From Candidatus Sericytochromatia bacterium (GTDB lineage: Bacteria > Cyanobacteriota > Sericytochromatia > UBA7694), in the NCBI GenBank assembly GCA_018780035.1, contig JADMKE010000013.1, positions 1 to 64,000 of the forward strand: 64,000 nucleotides of DNA. The letters run 5' to 3'. The number at the start of each line of letters is the position of its first letter. The stretch's first letter is position 1. Below the pieces are notes generated by a model. The model did no database searches and had not been told where the DNA came from. It worked only from the letters and a program-made list of their open reading frames with translations. Both the position numbers and the translations under genes were made by a program. Positions 33,068 through 42,910 of the stretch are shown piece by piece.

Positions 33068-35689
33068 ATGGATGTAATCAAGGTTGAACAGGCCGCCGAT
33101 TACCTCCAATGTGCCGTAAGCAAAATTTATCGTCTGATCCACAGCAACCAACTCAATGCGCAAAAGGTCAACCGCTATTGGTTTATCTGCCAGCGCTCCC
33201 TGAGAACGTTCTGGTTTGACGATCTCAAAGAACAGGCCTTGGAACACTTGGAAAAGCAGAATTATCACGGAGCCCAACGCATTTACCTGCTTTTGGCCAA
33301 ACACTTTCCGCAACAACTGGATGGCTGGTACGGTCTTGGTCAAACCGCTTTGGCTGCAGGAGATCAAAAAGAAGCGCTCAAGTACCTGCGCAAATGCCTG
33401 AAAGAATTTCCCGAATATGCCCCCGCTCACCAGGCCCTGGCACAGATTTATTACTCCCGCGAAAGTTATGCCAAAGCGCTCCAGCACTACCAATACCTCT
33501 ACGAAAAAGCCCCCGAAGATTTACAAGTGATCTACAATCTGGGGCTGACCCTGGGCGCCTTGCAGCGCAATGGGGAAGCCCACCTCTATTTTCGCCGGGC
33601 CATCGCCCTGGATCCCGGATACAGCAAACCCTATTATGCCCTGGGTTTTTCCTATTATAGCCAGGGCAGCCATGCCAAAGCCCTTGAATATTACCAAGCC
33701 GCTCTGGCCATGGAGCCCGATAACGCCCATTATATGACCAGTATTGGCATCACCCTCTCAGCCCAAAAACAATTCACACAGGCCATCGACTGGTTTGAAA
33801 AAGCCCTGAGAGTGGCCCCTGATCAGGTCGATATTTATTACAGTTTGGCTCTGGCCTATGAAGACCAAGGCCAAATTGCCAAAGCGATTGAAACCTATCG
33901 CAACCACCTCAAATACTATCCCTATTGTGAAGATGCTTGGTTTAATTTGGGTGCGCTGTATATGCGCAGCCAAAAACCCGAAGAGGCCTGCCGCTGCCTC
34001 TTAAAAAACCTCGATCTGTCCCCCGAGAACAGTCTGGCCCATAATCACCTGGGATTGGTTTTAACCAGTCTCAAACAATATGAAAAAGCACTGCCACATT
34101 ATAAAAAAGCCCATGCCTATGCCTTGGCCGACACCCCTGAATTGCAGGCAGAGATTTACCACAATCAGGCCCTGACTTTTCATGCCATGAAGGACTATGA
34201 TCAGGCCCTGACGGCCTGTGAAAAGGCCCTGACTCTGAGTCCCACCATGGAGAAAGCCCTCCAAATTCAGGCCCATATTTATTTCGAAAAAGGCGATGCC
34301 AAAGCCGCGATTCAAGCCTATCAGAGACTCTTAAGCCAAGGTTCTGGTTCAGAAAAAACCTATTATTACCTGGGTTTGGCCTATCACCAAAACAACCAAT
34401 TGGAAGAAGCCTCCCGAGCTTATTTGGCCGCCTTAGAGCAAAAGCCCGACTATTACCAGGTTTACAATGCCCTGGGTTATGCCTACCAAAACCGCAAAGA
34501 ATACCTCAAAGCGATCAAATTTTATTACCGCGCCTTGGCTTTGGCACCGGATTATACGCGGGCAATGTACAATTTAGCCCTGGTCTTTACCGAACAGCGG
34601 GACTTTGCCCAAGCGCTCAAATGGTACCAAAAGACCCTCAAAACAGATCCTGAACATGTTGAAGCATATATCAATTTGGGTTTTACCTACGACAATTTAA
34701 ACGAATTACACAAAGCGATTGACTGTTACCGCACGGCCCTGCAAAAAACCGACCAGACCCCCAGCTTGTACGTAATTCTGGGCTTGGCCTATTCTCGCGC
34801 CCGCAAATTGGAAGAGGCGATCGCCACCTACCGCACAGCCCTGCAAAAACTGCCTCAAGAGGCCAGCGAACTGCATTATTTAATCGGCTTGGCCTATCTC
34901 AGCAATCAGGCCTGTTCACAGCAGGCCATCGCCGCGTTTGAAGAGGCCATTGCCCAAGCCCCCGACCAGAGTTACAGCGATGCTTCAATGCATTTGGGCA
35001 ATCTCTACCTCAACCGCAAAGAAATCGACAAAGCCATTTTCTGTTACCGAAAAGTGATCGCTGCGGATCTCCAGGCCGCCCATGCCTACGTCAGTTTGGC
35101 CAATGCCTACCACCTCAAAGGCGAGACCGACAAAAGCCATAAATACGCCCGCATGGCCATGAAAATTCAACCCGAAGATCCCGAAATCATCTATCAAGCC
35201 GCCCTGATCTATTACCGCCAAGACCGCTGGCGTCAGGCCCTGGATCTCTTCCAGTCCGTGATCGCCCGACAGCCCAGCCATGCAGGCGCTCACAACTATA
35301 CCGGCAGCATCTTCAGATCCCTGGGCTACCATGCCAAAGCCATGCAGGCCTTTCAAACAGCCCTCAAAATTGATCCCCACTATTGTGTGGCCTACCTCAA
35401 TCTCTCCTATACCTGTTTTGACCTGGGCAATTTGCCCGAGGCCCTGCGCTATTGCCAGCAATCAATTGTCTGCGAACCCGAATGCCCCAACACCTATTAT
35501 TGGTTGGGGCATTTGTATTACACCCAGGAAGATTGGCAACAGGCGATTGCGGCCTTTGAGAAAGTCCTGGAAAAAGATCCCAGCCACGAAGAAAGCCTAA
35601 AATGGCTACCCCTGGCAAAAAAACACTGGATCCGCAAACGCAATACAGGCCCCCTTTCCCTTAAAGTGGGGGCCCTGCGCTCTTTTTGA
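33068..35689 (+). CDS. Excisionase-type HTH fused to a very long TPR solenoid
   Basis: The start at 33068 is chosen because the protein then opens with a helix-turn-helix of the excisionase/MerR-like (HTH_17) type: VIKVEQAADYLQCAVSKIYRLIHSNQLNAQKVNRYWFI. From about residue 58 nearly the entire chain is TPR, about 23 units in series, with typical signatures such as YYALGFSYYSQGSHAKALEYYQAAL and YINLGFTYDNLNELHKAIDCYRTAL. The total is 873 residues. There is no signal peptide or enzymatic domain. TPR arrays bind proteins; the HTH may bind DNA or act as a winged protein-interaction module. It is followed by a strong terminator. The same kind of HTH is fused to another non-DNA domain at 58764. Confidence 0.85.
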   Translation: MDVIKVEQAADYLQCAVSKIYRLIHSNQLNAQKVNRYWFICQRSLRTFWFDDLKEQALEHLEKQNYHGAQRIYLLLAKHFPQQLDGWYGLGQTALAAGDQKEALKYLRKCLKEFPEYAPAHQALAQIYYSRESYAKALQHYQYLYEKAPEDLQVIYNLGLTLGALQRNGEAHLYFRRAIALDPGYSKPYYALGFSYYSQGSHAKALEYYQAALAMEPDNAHYMTSIGITLSAQKQFTQAIDWFEKALRVAPDQVDIYYSLALAYEDQGQIAKAIETYRNHLKYYPYCEDAWFNLGALYMRSQKPEEACRCLLKNLDLSPENSLAHNHLGLVLTSLKQYEKALPHYKKAHAYALADTPELQAEIYHNQALTFHAMKDYDQALTACEKALTLSPTMEKALQIQAHIYFEKGDAKAAIQAYQRLLSQGSGSEKTYYYLGLAYHQNNQLEEASRAYLAALEQKPDYYQVYNALGYAYQNRKEYLKAIKFYYRALALAPDYTRAMYNLALVFTEQRDFAQALKWYQKTLKTDPEHVEAYINLGFTYDNLNELHKAIDCYRTALQKTDQTPSLYVILGLAYSRARKLEEAIATYRTALQKLPQEASELHYLIGLAYLSNQACSQQAIAAFEEAIAQAPDQSYSDASMHLGNLYLNRKEIDKAIFCYRKVIAADLQAAHAYVSLANAYHLKGETDKSHKYARMAMKIQPEDPEIIYQAALIYYRQDRWRQALDLFQSVIARQPSHAGAHNYTGSIFRSLGYHAKAMQAFQTALKIDPHYCVAYLNLSYTCFDLGNLPEALRYCQQSIVCEPECPNTYYWLGHLYYTQEDWQQAIAAFEKVLEKDPSHEESLKWLPLAKKHWIRKRNTGPLSLKVGALRSF

Positions 35690-35766
35690 GCTGTGGTTCA
35701 AACGCATTGACCTAGACATTTTTATGCCAAGTTGCCCCAAAACCGGCCAAGATCACAAGCCAAAAC

Positions 35767-35799
35767 AAAAGGGCTCACTTTAATTCAGTGAGCCCTTTT
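35767..35799 (+). terminator. Rho-independent terminator
   Basis: A 13-bp stem (AAAAGGGCTCACT / AGTGAGCCCTTTT) with a 7-base loop lies between the TPR gene and the convergent gene at 35817; it could serve both. Confidence 0.85.
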
Positions 35800-35816
35800 A
35801 CTCTAATTAGAGATAT

Positions 35817-36788
35817 TTACCACTCTTTGTGGCGGCGGTAGGCCCGTTGGGCATCAGCGGTATAGCTGCTGCCGCCCTCTTGGCGTTGCAGGCGCAGGAA
35901 GGTTTCAGTTTCAGACCAGCGGCTGTCGTAAGGGCGCATCAGATTGTCGATCAGGCGATAATTGCTGCGCGCATCAATACTGAATTCATTTTCGGCCCGC
36001 AACAAACGCAGATAGGTGTCTGTGGCGTTGGAGCGAGATTCTCCCCGGCGCAGGCTGTTCTGGATCATCTCAAACGAGCTGCGGGCATTAGAAGAATGCT
36101 CACTGCCTCCTTCTGCACGCAGAATCTGAATAAAAGAATCGGTCACTTCTGAGAGGGTTTCACCTGGGCGGCGGGCATTGCGGATCACGTCTAAATTGCG
36201 GCGGGCATCGACACTGTTGAATTCAGCGGAGAGCAGGCGGTCATAAGCTTGGCGCTCTTCCCAATTGCCTGAACCAAAGGGATCGTTGTTAAACGGATCG
36301 TTATTAAACGGATCGTGGTCAAAGGGATCGTTGCCCCAAGGGCGATCGGGAAAAACAGGGGGTTTGGGCAATACGGGATAATTGGGCTTGTCAAAGGGAT
36401 CATGGCCCCAAGGACGATCGTTGTGGGGAGGTTGGGGGTAATTGGGTTTGTCAAAGGGGTCGTGGCCATAAGGGCGATCATTGTACACAGGCGGTTTGGG
36501 TTGATGGGGTTTGTTAAAGGGATCCTGACCATAGGGACGATCGCTGGGACGATCATTGGGGATCACGGGTTTGCTGAAATCAGAGCTGGGAGAATTGTTA
36601 AAGGGGTTGCTGCCAAACTGCACAGAACTACTGGGGATATTGCCACGGCGGCTGTCGCTGCTGAAATTGTCACGAACGGGCTCCGAACGGCGGGGAGCAT
36701 CGCTGGGAATAATCGGACGGGAAGAAGGGGCTGACGGAGAGGGGACAGAATTAAAAGGGTTCGTTCCATTGACACGCAGGTTAGCCAT
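35817..36788 (-). CDS. Repeat protein with Pro/Asp-rich and helical repeats
   Basis: I do not recognise this 323-residue protein. The first 90 residues are Ser/Pro/Asn-rich with repeated NPFN motifs. Residues about 85-175 contain repeats of DRPxGxDPFDKPxxPxPP, degrading to tandem NDPF units. The C-terminal 140 residues hold about four 36-40 residue units of the type SxDARxNxxxIxNxxRPGESxSEATDTFLRLLRAE, ending in Trp. There is no signal or membrane segment, so it is cytoplasmic or exported by another route. A GAGGTG site precedes the ATG. The acidic/aromatic repeat looks like a spacer, and the helical units like a small solenoid. Confidence 0.78.
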   Translation of the reverse strand: MANLRVNGTNPFNSVPSPSAPSSRPIIPSDAPRRSEPVRDNFSSDSRRGNIPSSSVQFGSNPFNNSPSSDFSKPVIPNDRPSDRPYGQDPFNKPHQPKPPVYNDRPYGHDPFDKPNYPQPPHNDRPWGHDPFDKPNYPVLPKPPVFPDRPWGNDPFDHDPFNNDPFNNDPFGSGNWEERQAYDRLLSAEFNSVDARRNLDVIRNARRPGETLSEVTDSFIQILRAEGGSEHSSNARSSFEMIQNSLRRGESRSNATDTYLRLLRAENEFSIDARSNYRLIDNLMRPYDSRWSETETFLRLQRQEGGSSYTADAQRAYRRHKEW

Positions 36789-36874
36789 AAAACACCTCGA
36801 ATTTTACTTTCACTTAACCTCAATATAGTAATTGTTTAAGCAAAACTTGCGTGTTTTTTGCTAAATTCAACAGA

Positions 36875-38962
36875 TCAAATTTCTTGCTTGCGCAGCTCCC
36901 ATGCCTGCAGCAAAACCTGCTCCAGTTCCCGCAAACCTCGGGTTTGCTCAAACAAAAGCGGCAGGGCAGCACGAATACCTTGGCTATCAACCTGTTTGAG
37001 TTCGGGTTGCAACGCCAGAGCCAAGGCCCGCTCGACATAGGACTTGGGCGAAGAAGAAATCAAATCAGCCAACCCCATCTGGCGATAAAAACCCTGGGTA
37101 AAGCGCCCGCGCAGGAATTCTCCGGGCCAGGTCACAATTGGCAACGCTTGCCCCAGCGCCTCATAAGCTGTATTGCCTGCCCCAAACGGCGCAGAGTCGA
37201 GAATCACATCGACACTGCTTAAAAGGGCCTGAAAATCGCGCGGGGACAGGCGTGGAAAAAAGACAATCCGCTGCCAGAGATCGGGCAAAGTGGCCTGAAA
37301 GCGCTTTTGCAAGAGGCCTTGCCAAGCGGGCACAGGCGCTGCAGGCAAAAGAATCACTCCCTGAGGGTCTTGTCTCAAGAGTTCGGCCCAAAGAGGGTCC
37401 AGATCGGGATGAATTTTAAACAGACTTTGCGGACAGAGATAATAATGGCTTTGCCCTCCCAAGCCAAAGTGTTCTCGATCGGGCAAAGCGGGTGTGGGCA
37501 CAGCATAATAGGGGTGCAAATGTGCAAGCAAAACCAGTTTTTCACTGTAGTGCCTCTGGGCCGCGAGCGGCTCAAGTACTTGATTGGAGATAAACAGGTC
37601 CATATTGGCTATCCCCGTCGTGACTGGGTGCCCCCAAGTGACCACCTGCAGAGGAGCCAAACGGGCCTGGGCCAAAAAACCACTGCGCGGATCCATGCCC
37701 AAATCGAGCCAAAGCAGGATATCCAACTCCAGATCGGCAATTTCTTGGCGGGCCTGCCAAAACTGATCCGAAAGCAGTAAAACCCCTTCAACACTTTCTT
37801 TGAGCTGTTGCATCAGCGCGCCTGTGGGAGGGGCAAAACAAATGAGAATCCGTTCAAAGGCCTGTGTATCCCAGTGCTGAATCAAACCTGCAAAGAGCGT
37901 GGCAATGGTGTGTTCACGCAGATGAAAGGAGGCAAAACCAATCCGCAATTTGGCTGTACGGGGCCCGCGATAGGCCTTACAATGTTGCGCAGTGTAGAGC
38001 AGTTCAGGGCAGAGTTTGCGTTGTATCCGCGCCCATTGCTCCATCAGTGAACGGTCGTTCAGCCCCTGATAAGCCAAATAAAAAGGCGTAATTTTGAGTT
38101 CTTGCCAGGGCTCTTTTAAACTCAAGTCAGAGGCTTCCAATTCTGCCAATTGCTGCGAAAAATGGCTGCGCCACGTGTGTATTTCGGCATGATTGGCATA
38201 AATCGGAGGCAAGGTCAATGCCTGCAACAAAGCCAGGTTTGCCGAATTTCCAGCTATTTTCACAGCCGCTTGCGTGGCCGTCAAAGCCTGCTCGGCCTGT
38301 CCCTGACTGCGCAAAGTTTGGGCCAGATTGAGCCAAGCCTCTTTAAAATCAGGGGCCTGGGCCAAGACCTGCCGAAAACAGCGCTCGGCCTCAGACAGCT
38401 GCCCCATTTCAAGCAGAGCAGTTCCCAGATTGTTCCGGGCCGCGAGCAGATCTGGCTGCAGCTCCAAAGCCCGATGGTACGCCGAGAGGGCGTGTTCAAA
38501 GCGCTGCTGGGTCTGCCAGACTGTGCCCAGAGAATTGGCGGCTGGGGCCAAGCCGGGGGCCAGGGTCAAAGCCCGAAGATAGGCCTGTTCAGCAGCCGCG
38601 AGTGCGCCACGCTGCTGTTGCAAACGCCCCAGATTATACCAGGCCAAAGCCTGCTGAGGTTCTAATTGTAAGGCTCTTAAATATTGGCCTTCGGCGGCAT
38701 CAAACTGGCCCTGGTCGAGGTAGAGATTGCCGAGATTCATGGCCACAATGGGGTTTTGGGGCAAACGCAGGCTCAAATCCAGATAGATTTTTTCAGCCTC
38801 AAGCCATTGTCCTGTTTCTTGCAAGACCAAAGCCAGCCCAAACAAAGCCGCCACATGGCTGGGCTCTGTCGCTAAAGAGCTGCGGTAAGCGGCTTCAGCC
38901 TCAGTCCACTGGGCTGCTTTGCGCAGGGATTCGGCCTGAATAAACAGCGGGTTGGTTTGCAT
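36875..38962 (-). CDS. TPR protein with OGT/SPINDLY-type glycosyltransferase (GT41)
   Basis: About seven TPR units (residues 1-265) are followed by a GT41-type catalytic region, as in O-GlcNAc transferase and SPINDLY. Recognisable blocks are IGFASFHLREHTIATLFAG, LAPLQVVTWGHPVTTGIANMDLFIS, LCPQSLFKIHPDLDPLW (with the conserved Lys) and DVILDSAPFGAGNTAYEALGQALPIVTWPG. These enzymes move GlcNAc, fucose or another sugar onto Ser/Thr of proteins. The donor cannot be told. The start at 38962 has a weak AAAGAAAG site; in-frame ATGs lie 21 and 48 bp upstream. It diverges from another TPR-glycosyltransferase gene at 39114. Confidence 0.85.
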   Translation of the reverse strand: MQTNPLFIQAESLRKAAQWTEAEAAYRSSLATEPSHVAALFGLALVLQETGQWLEAEKIYLDLSLRLPQNPIVAMNLGNLYLDQGQFDAAEGQYLRALQLEPQQALAWYNLGRLQQQRGALAAAEQAYLRALTLAPGLAPAANSLGTVWQTQQRFEHALSAYHRALELQPDLLAARNNLGTALLEMGQLSEAERCFRQVLAQAPDFKEAWLNLAQTLRSQGQAEQALTATQAAVKIAGNSANLALLQALTLPPIYANHAEIHTWRSHFSQQLAELEASDLSLKEPWQELKITPFYLAYQGLNDRSLMEQWARIQRKLCPELLYTAQHCKAYRGPRTAKLRIGFASFHLREHTIATLFAGLIQHWDTQAFERILICFAPPTGALMQQLKESVEGVLLLSDQFWQARQEIADLELDILLWLDLGMDPRSGFLAQARLAPLQVVTWGHPVTTGIANMDLFISNQVLEPLAAQRHYSEKLVLLAHLHPYYAVPTPALPDREHFGLGGQSHYYLCPQSLFKIHPDLDPLWAELLRQDPQGVILLPAAPVPAWQGLLQKRFQATLPDLWQRIVFFPRLSPRDFQALLSSVDVILDSAPFGAGNTAYEALGQALPIVTWPGEFLRGRFTQGFYRQMGLADLISSSPKSYVERALALALQPELKQVDSQGIRAALPLLFEQTRGLRELEQVLLQAWELRKQEI

Positions 38963-39051
38963 AGATACTTTCTTTTGGTTCATTTTGACAAAGGCGCGAT
39001 CGATTGACAAGTTATAAAAACACAGCCCAAACCTGAAAAAAGCAGAGCGGT

Positions 39052-39057
39052 TATAAT
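39052..39057 (+). promoter_or_regulatory. TATAAT -10 box upstream of the TPR-GT gene
   Basis: A perfect TATAAT lies 56 bp before the ATG at 39114, but no good -35 box is found at 16-18 bp. Confidence 0.35.
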
Positions 39058-39113
39058 ACTACAGACGGGCAAAGCCAATCATGCCCATCCAAATACAATT
39101 CAGGAAACAATGC

Positions 39114-41201
39114 ATGTCCTTTCTCGCTCCCTTTCAGCAGGCCCTCGAACTCTTTCAACAGGGCCAGCTGGCCCAAGCAGCCCAACTCGCTCAGAAACAT
39201 CTGCAAAACCAGCCCCAAGATGCAGACAGCCACCATTTACTCGGTCTGATTCAGTTTCAACAAGGGGAGTTGGAAGCGGCCCGAAGCGCAATCCAAACAG
39301 CCCTGGAGCTTGACCCACAGAACCCGATTTTTCATGGCAATCTGGCCGCCGTTATGCGCAGCTTGGGCCAATTTGAAGCAGCTCTCAAACACACCCAGAA
39401 GGCCTTAAAAAAGCTACCTGATTCCGTTGAAATGCACAACAATGCCGCCACTCTCTACCAAGAGCTGGGACAAATTGGCAAAGCCCGGGGCCATTTTCGC
39501 GAAGCCCTGCGTCGCCAACCCAATTTTGTCGACGCTTGGTACAATTGGGCCCTGCTCGAAATTGCCGAAAAGAACCCCGATCAGGCCCGCGAAGCGCTCA
39601 AACAGGTCGTCACCTACCAGCCCAACTATGCCGAGGCCTGGTTCCAACTCGGCCTCTTACAACAGGCTTCCGGCGAAATTGCAGAGGCCGTGGAAAGTTA
39701 TCGCCAAGCTTACCAATACCAACCCCAGCATTACCAGAGCCTGACCAATGCCGGGGCTTTGTTTCAGCAAATCAACCAGCCAGTGGATGCCTTTCAGCAT
39801 TACCAACGGGCCCTGGAAATCCATCCCCGTTATGCACCTGCCGCGTATAATCTGGGCACCTTGTTTGAGGCCATGGGAGAGCCCGAAAAAGCCCTGCCCA
39901 GCTACGAAGCGGCCCTGCGCTTTGACCCTGGGTTTACCCCCGCTGCGCTCAATTTAAGCCGCCTCTTGTTAGAAATGAACCTGCCCGACAAGAGCCGAGA
40001 TCTGCTCGAACAGGTCGTGGCGGCTTTGCCCAAGCAGCTCGACGCTTGGATTTATCTCGGCAACGCCTGGGAAGCCCTGCTCAAGCCTGAAGAAGCAGCT
40101 CGCTGTTACCAAGCTGTCTTGGCGCAAGCGCCCAACCATCTCGGCGCCCGCTACAATCTGGCCTATTTGGCCCAGAGCAAAGGAGAGCTTGTAACGGCGC
40201 AAGCAGCGTATCTGGAACTGCTCAAACAAGAACCCAATATGGCCGAAGCCCATTTTAGCTTGGCCCATATTCTGCTAACCCAGGGAGAATTTGAAAGGGG
40301 TTGGCAGGAATATGAATGGCGTTGGCGCTTGCCTTATACCGCCGCGCTGCCTGCAATGGGCAAAAGCCAACTCTGGCGTGGCGAAGATCTGGCGGGAAAA
40401 ACCATCCTGATTTTGCCCGAGCAAGGCTTTGGCGATCAAATTCAATTTTGCCGTTATCTGCCCCTGCTCAAAGAAAAAAAAGCAGCAGAGAAAATATACT
40501 GTCTCTCCCCCTCTCCTTTGGTTCGGCTCTTTCAATCCCTCACAGGCATTGAAATCTGGCCCAGCGAAGGACAGGCCTTGCCAGAAACCGATTATTATTG
40601 CCCGATCATGAGTTTGCCTGGTTTATTTCAGCAAACAGACCCAGGGCTTGCTCCAGCCCCGCCCTATCTCTCAAGCGGACAGCCATCCAAATTGGCAGCT
40701 GTTCAAAGTCAAAAACCGGCAGTGGGTCTGGTTTGGGCGCCGGGCCCTGGCAAAGATCGACTCACGCGCCAGAAAAGTCTGGCCAAAACCTTGCCGGCGC
40801 CCTTTTTGAGCCTGCTTCTAAGCTCTTCGGAGCTGAATTGGCACAGCCTGCAGGTAGACGAACCCGAAACAAGTCGCAAACTCACTGAAGAATTTCCCGC
40901 ATTGGTCGATTGCAGCCCTGAGATCCACGATTTTGCAGATACCGCCGCCTGGATCGAAAACCTCGATCTGGTCATCAGCGTCGATACAGCTACCGCCCAT
41001 CTCTCGGGTGCGCTCGGCAAACCCACCTGGGTTTTGCTGCCCTTTGCCGCCGATTGGCGCTGGCAGGAAAATCGCAATGATTCGATTTGGTATCCCCAGA
41101 TGCGCCTGTTTAGACAAAAACAGGCAGGCAACTGGCAAGCCCCTCTGGAAGAGTTGCTGAGCCAGTTAAAGCGATTCAGCGCTGGGTATACATCTGTTTA
41201 A
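39114..41201 (+). CDS. TPR protein with GT9-like (heptosyltransferase-type) C-terminus
   Basis: About ten TPR units cover residues 1-400. The C-terminal 290 residues resemble the GT9-like domain found in many bacterial TPR proteins: GKTILILPEQGFGDQIQFCRYLPLLKE, then a nucleotide-sugar region VISVDTATAHLSGALGKPTWVLLPFAADWRW. This domain is related to ADP-heptose:LPS heptosyltransferases, but in TPR fusions the acceptor is unknown and may be protein. The start at 39114 has an AGGAAA site 6 bp upstream; the ATG at 39081 is less likely. It overlaps the convergent lipoprotein gene by 4 bp. Confidence 0.83.
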   Translation: MSFLAPFQQALELFQQGQLAQAAQLAQKHLQNQPQDADSHHLLGLIQFQQGELEAARSAIQTALELDPQNPIFHGNLAAVMRSLGQFEAALKHTQKALKKLPDSVEMHNNAATLYQELGQIGKARGHFREALRRQPNFVDAWYNWALLEIAEKNPDQAREALKQVVTYQPNYAEAWFQLGLLQQASGEIAEAVESYRQAYQYQPQHYQSLTNAGALFQQINQPVDAFQHYQRALEIHPRYAPAAYNLGTLFEAMGEPEKALPSYEAALRFDPGFTPAALNLSRLLLEMNLPDKSRDLLEQVVAALPKQLDAWIYLGNAWEALLKPEEAARCYQAVLAQAPNHLGARYNLAYLAQSKGELVTAQAAYLELLKQEPNMAEAHFSLAHILLTQGEFERGWQEYEWRWRLPYTAALPAMGKSQLWRGEDLAGKTILILPEQGFGDQIQFCRYLPLLKEKKAAEKIYCLSPSPLVRLFQSLTGIEIWPSEGQALPETDYYCPIMSLPGLFQQTDPGLAPAPPYLSSGQPSKLAAVQSQKPAVGLVWAPGPGKDRLTRQKSLAKTLPAPFLSLLLSSSELNWHSLQVDEPETSRKLTEEFPALVDCSPEIHDFADTAAWIENLDLVISVDTATAHLSGALGKPTWVLLPFAADWRWQENRNDSIWYPQMRLFRQKQAGNWQAPLEELLSQLKRFSAGYTSV

Positions 41202-42670
41202 GGGGCAACAAAACTGATCGAAGGATCAGACATAAATTTGCCAGCAGTATCTACCAGCCCCGAAAAATTGACCGTGCAATTGTCGCTGGTATTAAACAGA
41301 TTGTCGGTATCAGCCACGGACACCATGACCCGGTTGGAAGAGGTAAATACGGCTACAGCAGACGCGGGCAAAGTCACATTGACACCATTGCAACTCAAAC
41401 GGTAATTTTTGGCTGCCTGGGCCGCGCTGACAAAGGCATTGCCTGCGGCGGCTGCACCGGCTTGGCCGTTGGCGCCACCGACAACCGTTTGAGCTGTGGT
41501 CAAATCATAAAACAGATCTTTGGAAAAATTCAAAAAGAAATTGTCGCGGGGAGACACTTCTGAACCCACCCCCACCACCCGTGTGGGAGACAGATTGTCG
41601 GTGACTGTAAAGGGCAAAAAGGCCTTGTATTGGGTACCTACCAAAAAGGGCCCATCTTCTACCGTCACGGTCTCGGCACTGTTGGTATTGTCGTTGATCA
41701 CCGTTGAGGTCGAGATATTGGCCTGGCGAATTTTATTGCCATCCACATCTTTGGCTCCACCGGTATCAGCACTGCCACTGCCATCGTTATAAGACAGGAT
41801 CAAACGAAAACGGGCATCGGTCGCGATTGGCAGACCATATTTGGGTTTGAGTCGAAAGACGCGATCGGTGTCCCATTCATAGTCAAAATGGCGAATATCG
41901 TAGACAGAATCGGAAGGAATGCCACGGACGGAAACCGCTTTGGGGATGGGGGTGCCCACCTGTAATTTAACCACGTCAGGGGAATTGGACTGAATCGAAA
42001 ATGAGCGTTGGACCGATTCTTTGTTCATATTTTCACTGAAAGTGAGTTCTATAATGCCATCGGCATTTAAAGAAGCCGAATAAGCAGGTTTGGTCATAAC
42101 CACTTCGGGTTTATTGGAAATAGCGTAGATATCGCCTTTAAACTCCAAATCCAGCTTTGTTTCCAAAGCAGAGAGAGAGACCAGCCGTGTGCGCGTGGTA
42201 TAACCCGGCGCAGTTACACTGACCTGCATTGTTTTTTGGGTGGGGATTGTTTTGATTACATGATAGCCATTTTCCAAGCTCGCAGTGGCTTCGTAGACGA
42301 GTGTCGGATCATTGGATTTGACTTTGACAATGGCCGTGTTCAACTGAGAGCCCAAATCGTCGAAAACCAACACCCGCAAAGTCGAAGTGGGATTGGCGGT
42401 CGGCGAGGGAACCGGGGTGGCTGTTGGCACAGCGGTGGGGACGGGCGTCGGAACAGGGGTGGCCGTGGCAGTGGGCGCCGGCGTGGGGGTCGGGGTGGGA
42501 GCTGGAGTCGCTGTGGCAACCGGAGCAGGGGTGGGTGTCGGCTGAGCAGAGGCTATCGGAGTTGCAGTGGGAACGGGGCTGGGGGTGTTTAACGGAGTGG
42601 GGGTTGTGGTTTGGCAAGCCACCAGCACAGAGAGGCTGGTCAGACTTAAGAGGGGTAAACGGTATTTCAT
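41198..42670 (-). CDS. Divergent Big_5-domain lipoprotein
   Basis: The start at 42670 gives a lipoprotein signal (lipobox LVAC) and has a GGAG site; an ATG 36 bp upstream would extend the signal. The mature protein has a long Pro/Thr/Ala linker (TPAPVATATPAPTPTPT type, about residues 20-95), a regulatory-like beta domain (STLRVLVFDDLGSQLNTAIVKVKSNDP), and a Big_5 Ig-like domain with FSENMNKESVQRSFSI (about 205-300). A C-terminal beta-rich region has two Cys pairs. It is the distant sixth member of the lipoprotein family in the array and lacks the shared C-terminal tail. It is probably surface exposed. Confidence 0.82.
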   Translation of the reverse strand: MKYRLPLLSLTSLSVLVACQTTTPTPLNTPSPVPTATPIASAQPTPTPAPVATATPAPTPTPTPAPTATATPVPTPVPTAVPTATPVPSPTANPTSTLRVLVFDDLGSQLNTAIVKVKSNDPTLVYEATASLENGYHVIKTIPTQKTMQVSVTAPGYTTRTRLVSLSALETKLDLEFKGDIYAISNKPEVVMTKPAYSASLNADGIIELTFSENMNKESVQRSFSIQSNSPDVVKLQVGTPIPKAVSVRGIPSDSVYDIRHFDYEWDTDRVFRLKPKYGLPIATDARFRLILSYNDGSGSADTGGAKDVDGNKIRQANISTSTVINDNTNSAETVTVEDGPFLVGTQYKAFLPFTVTDNLSPTRVVGVGSEVSPRDNFFLNFSKDLFYDLTTAQTVVGGANGQAGAAAAGNAFVSAAQAAKNYRLSCNGVNVTLPASAVAVFTSSNRVMVSVADTDNLFNTSDNCTVNFSGLVDTAGKFMSDPSISFVAP

Positions 42671-42760
42671 TGCAAAGCTCCATCCGATTGTTCTTGTGTC
42701 GTCCACATTAGATCATCCCCTTTGAGAGGGACAAATGCAAGTATTTTAAAAGTAAACCTA

Positions 42761-42807
42761 AAAAAAAGACACCCCCAAAACAGGATTTGTTCCCATTTTG
42801 AGGGTGT
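42761..42807 (-). terminator. Terminator downstream of paralog 1
   Basis: On the minus strand an imperfect 12-bp stem (ACACCC.CAAAA / TTTTG.GGGTGT) is followed by a run of seven T. It lies about 100 bp after the stop of the 953-residue paralog. Confidence 0.65.
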
Positions 42808-42852
42808 TGCCCAGACTGACTAAGCCAATCCGGGCAGAATTTTTCGCGCTGG

Positions 42853-42910
42853 GCTTTGCATAAGCCTCTTCTAAAGCGGCACCCATGGTGCCGCAAGAAG
42901 CACTTAGCTT
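42853..42910. repeat. Composite stem-loop element at the 3' end of paralog 1
   Basis: An inner perfect hairpin GCGGCACC-CAT-GGTGCCGC (42876-42894) is enclosed by partly complementary arms (GCTTTGCATAAGCC...CTTCT and AGAAG...CTTAGC). The element runs into the stop codon of the gene. The same inner hairpin recurs at 53405 and 55713. Confidence 0.8.

Noticed and set aside
33068-35689. The HTH-TPR gene as part of a mobile element (excisionase)
   Set aside because: No integrase, attachment site or phage gene is near; the HTH is only of the excisionase type.
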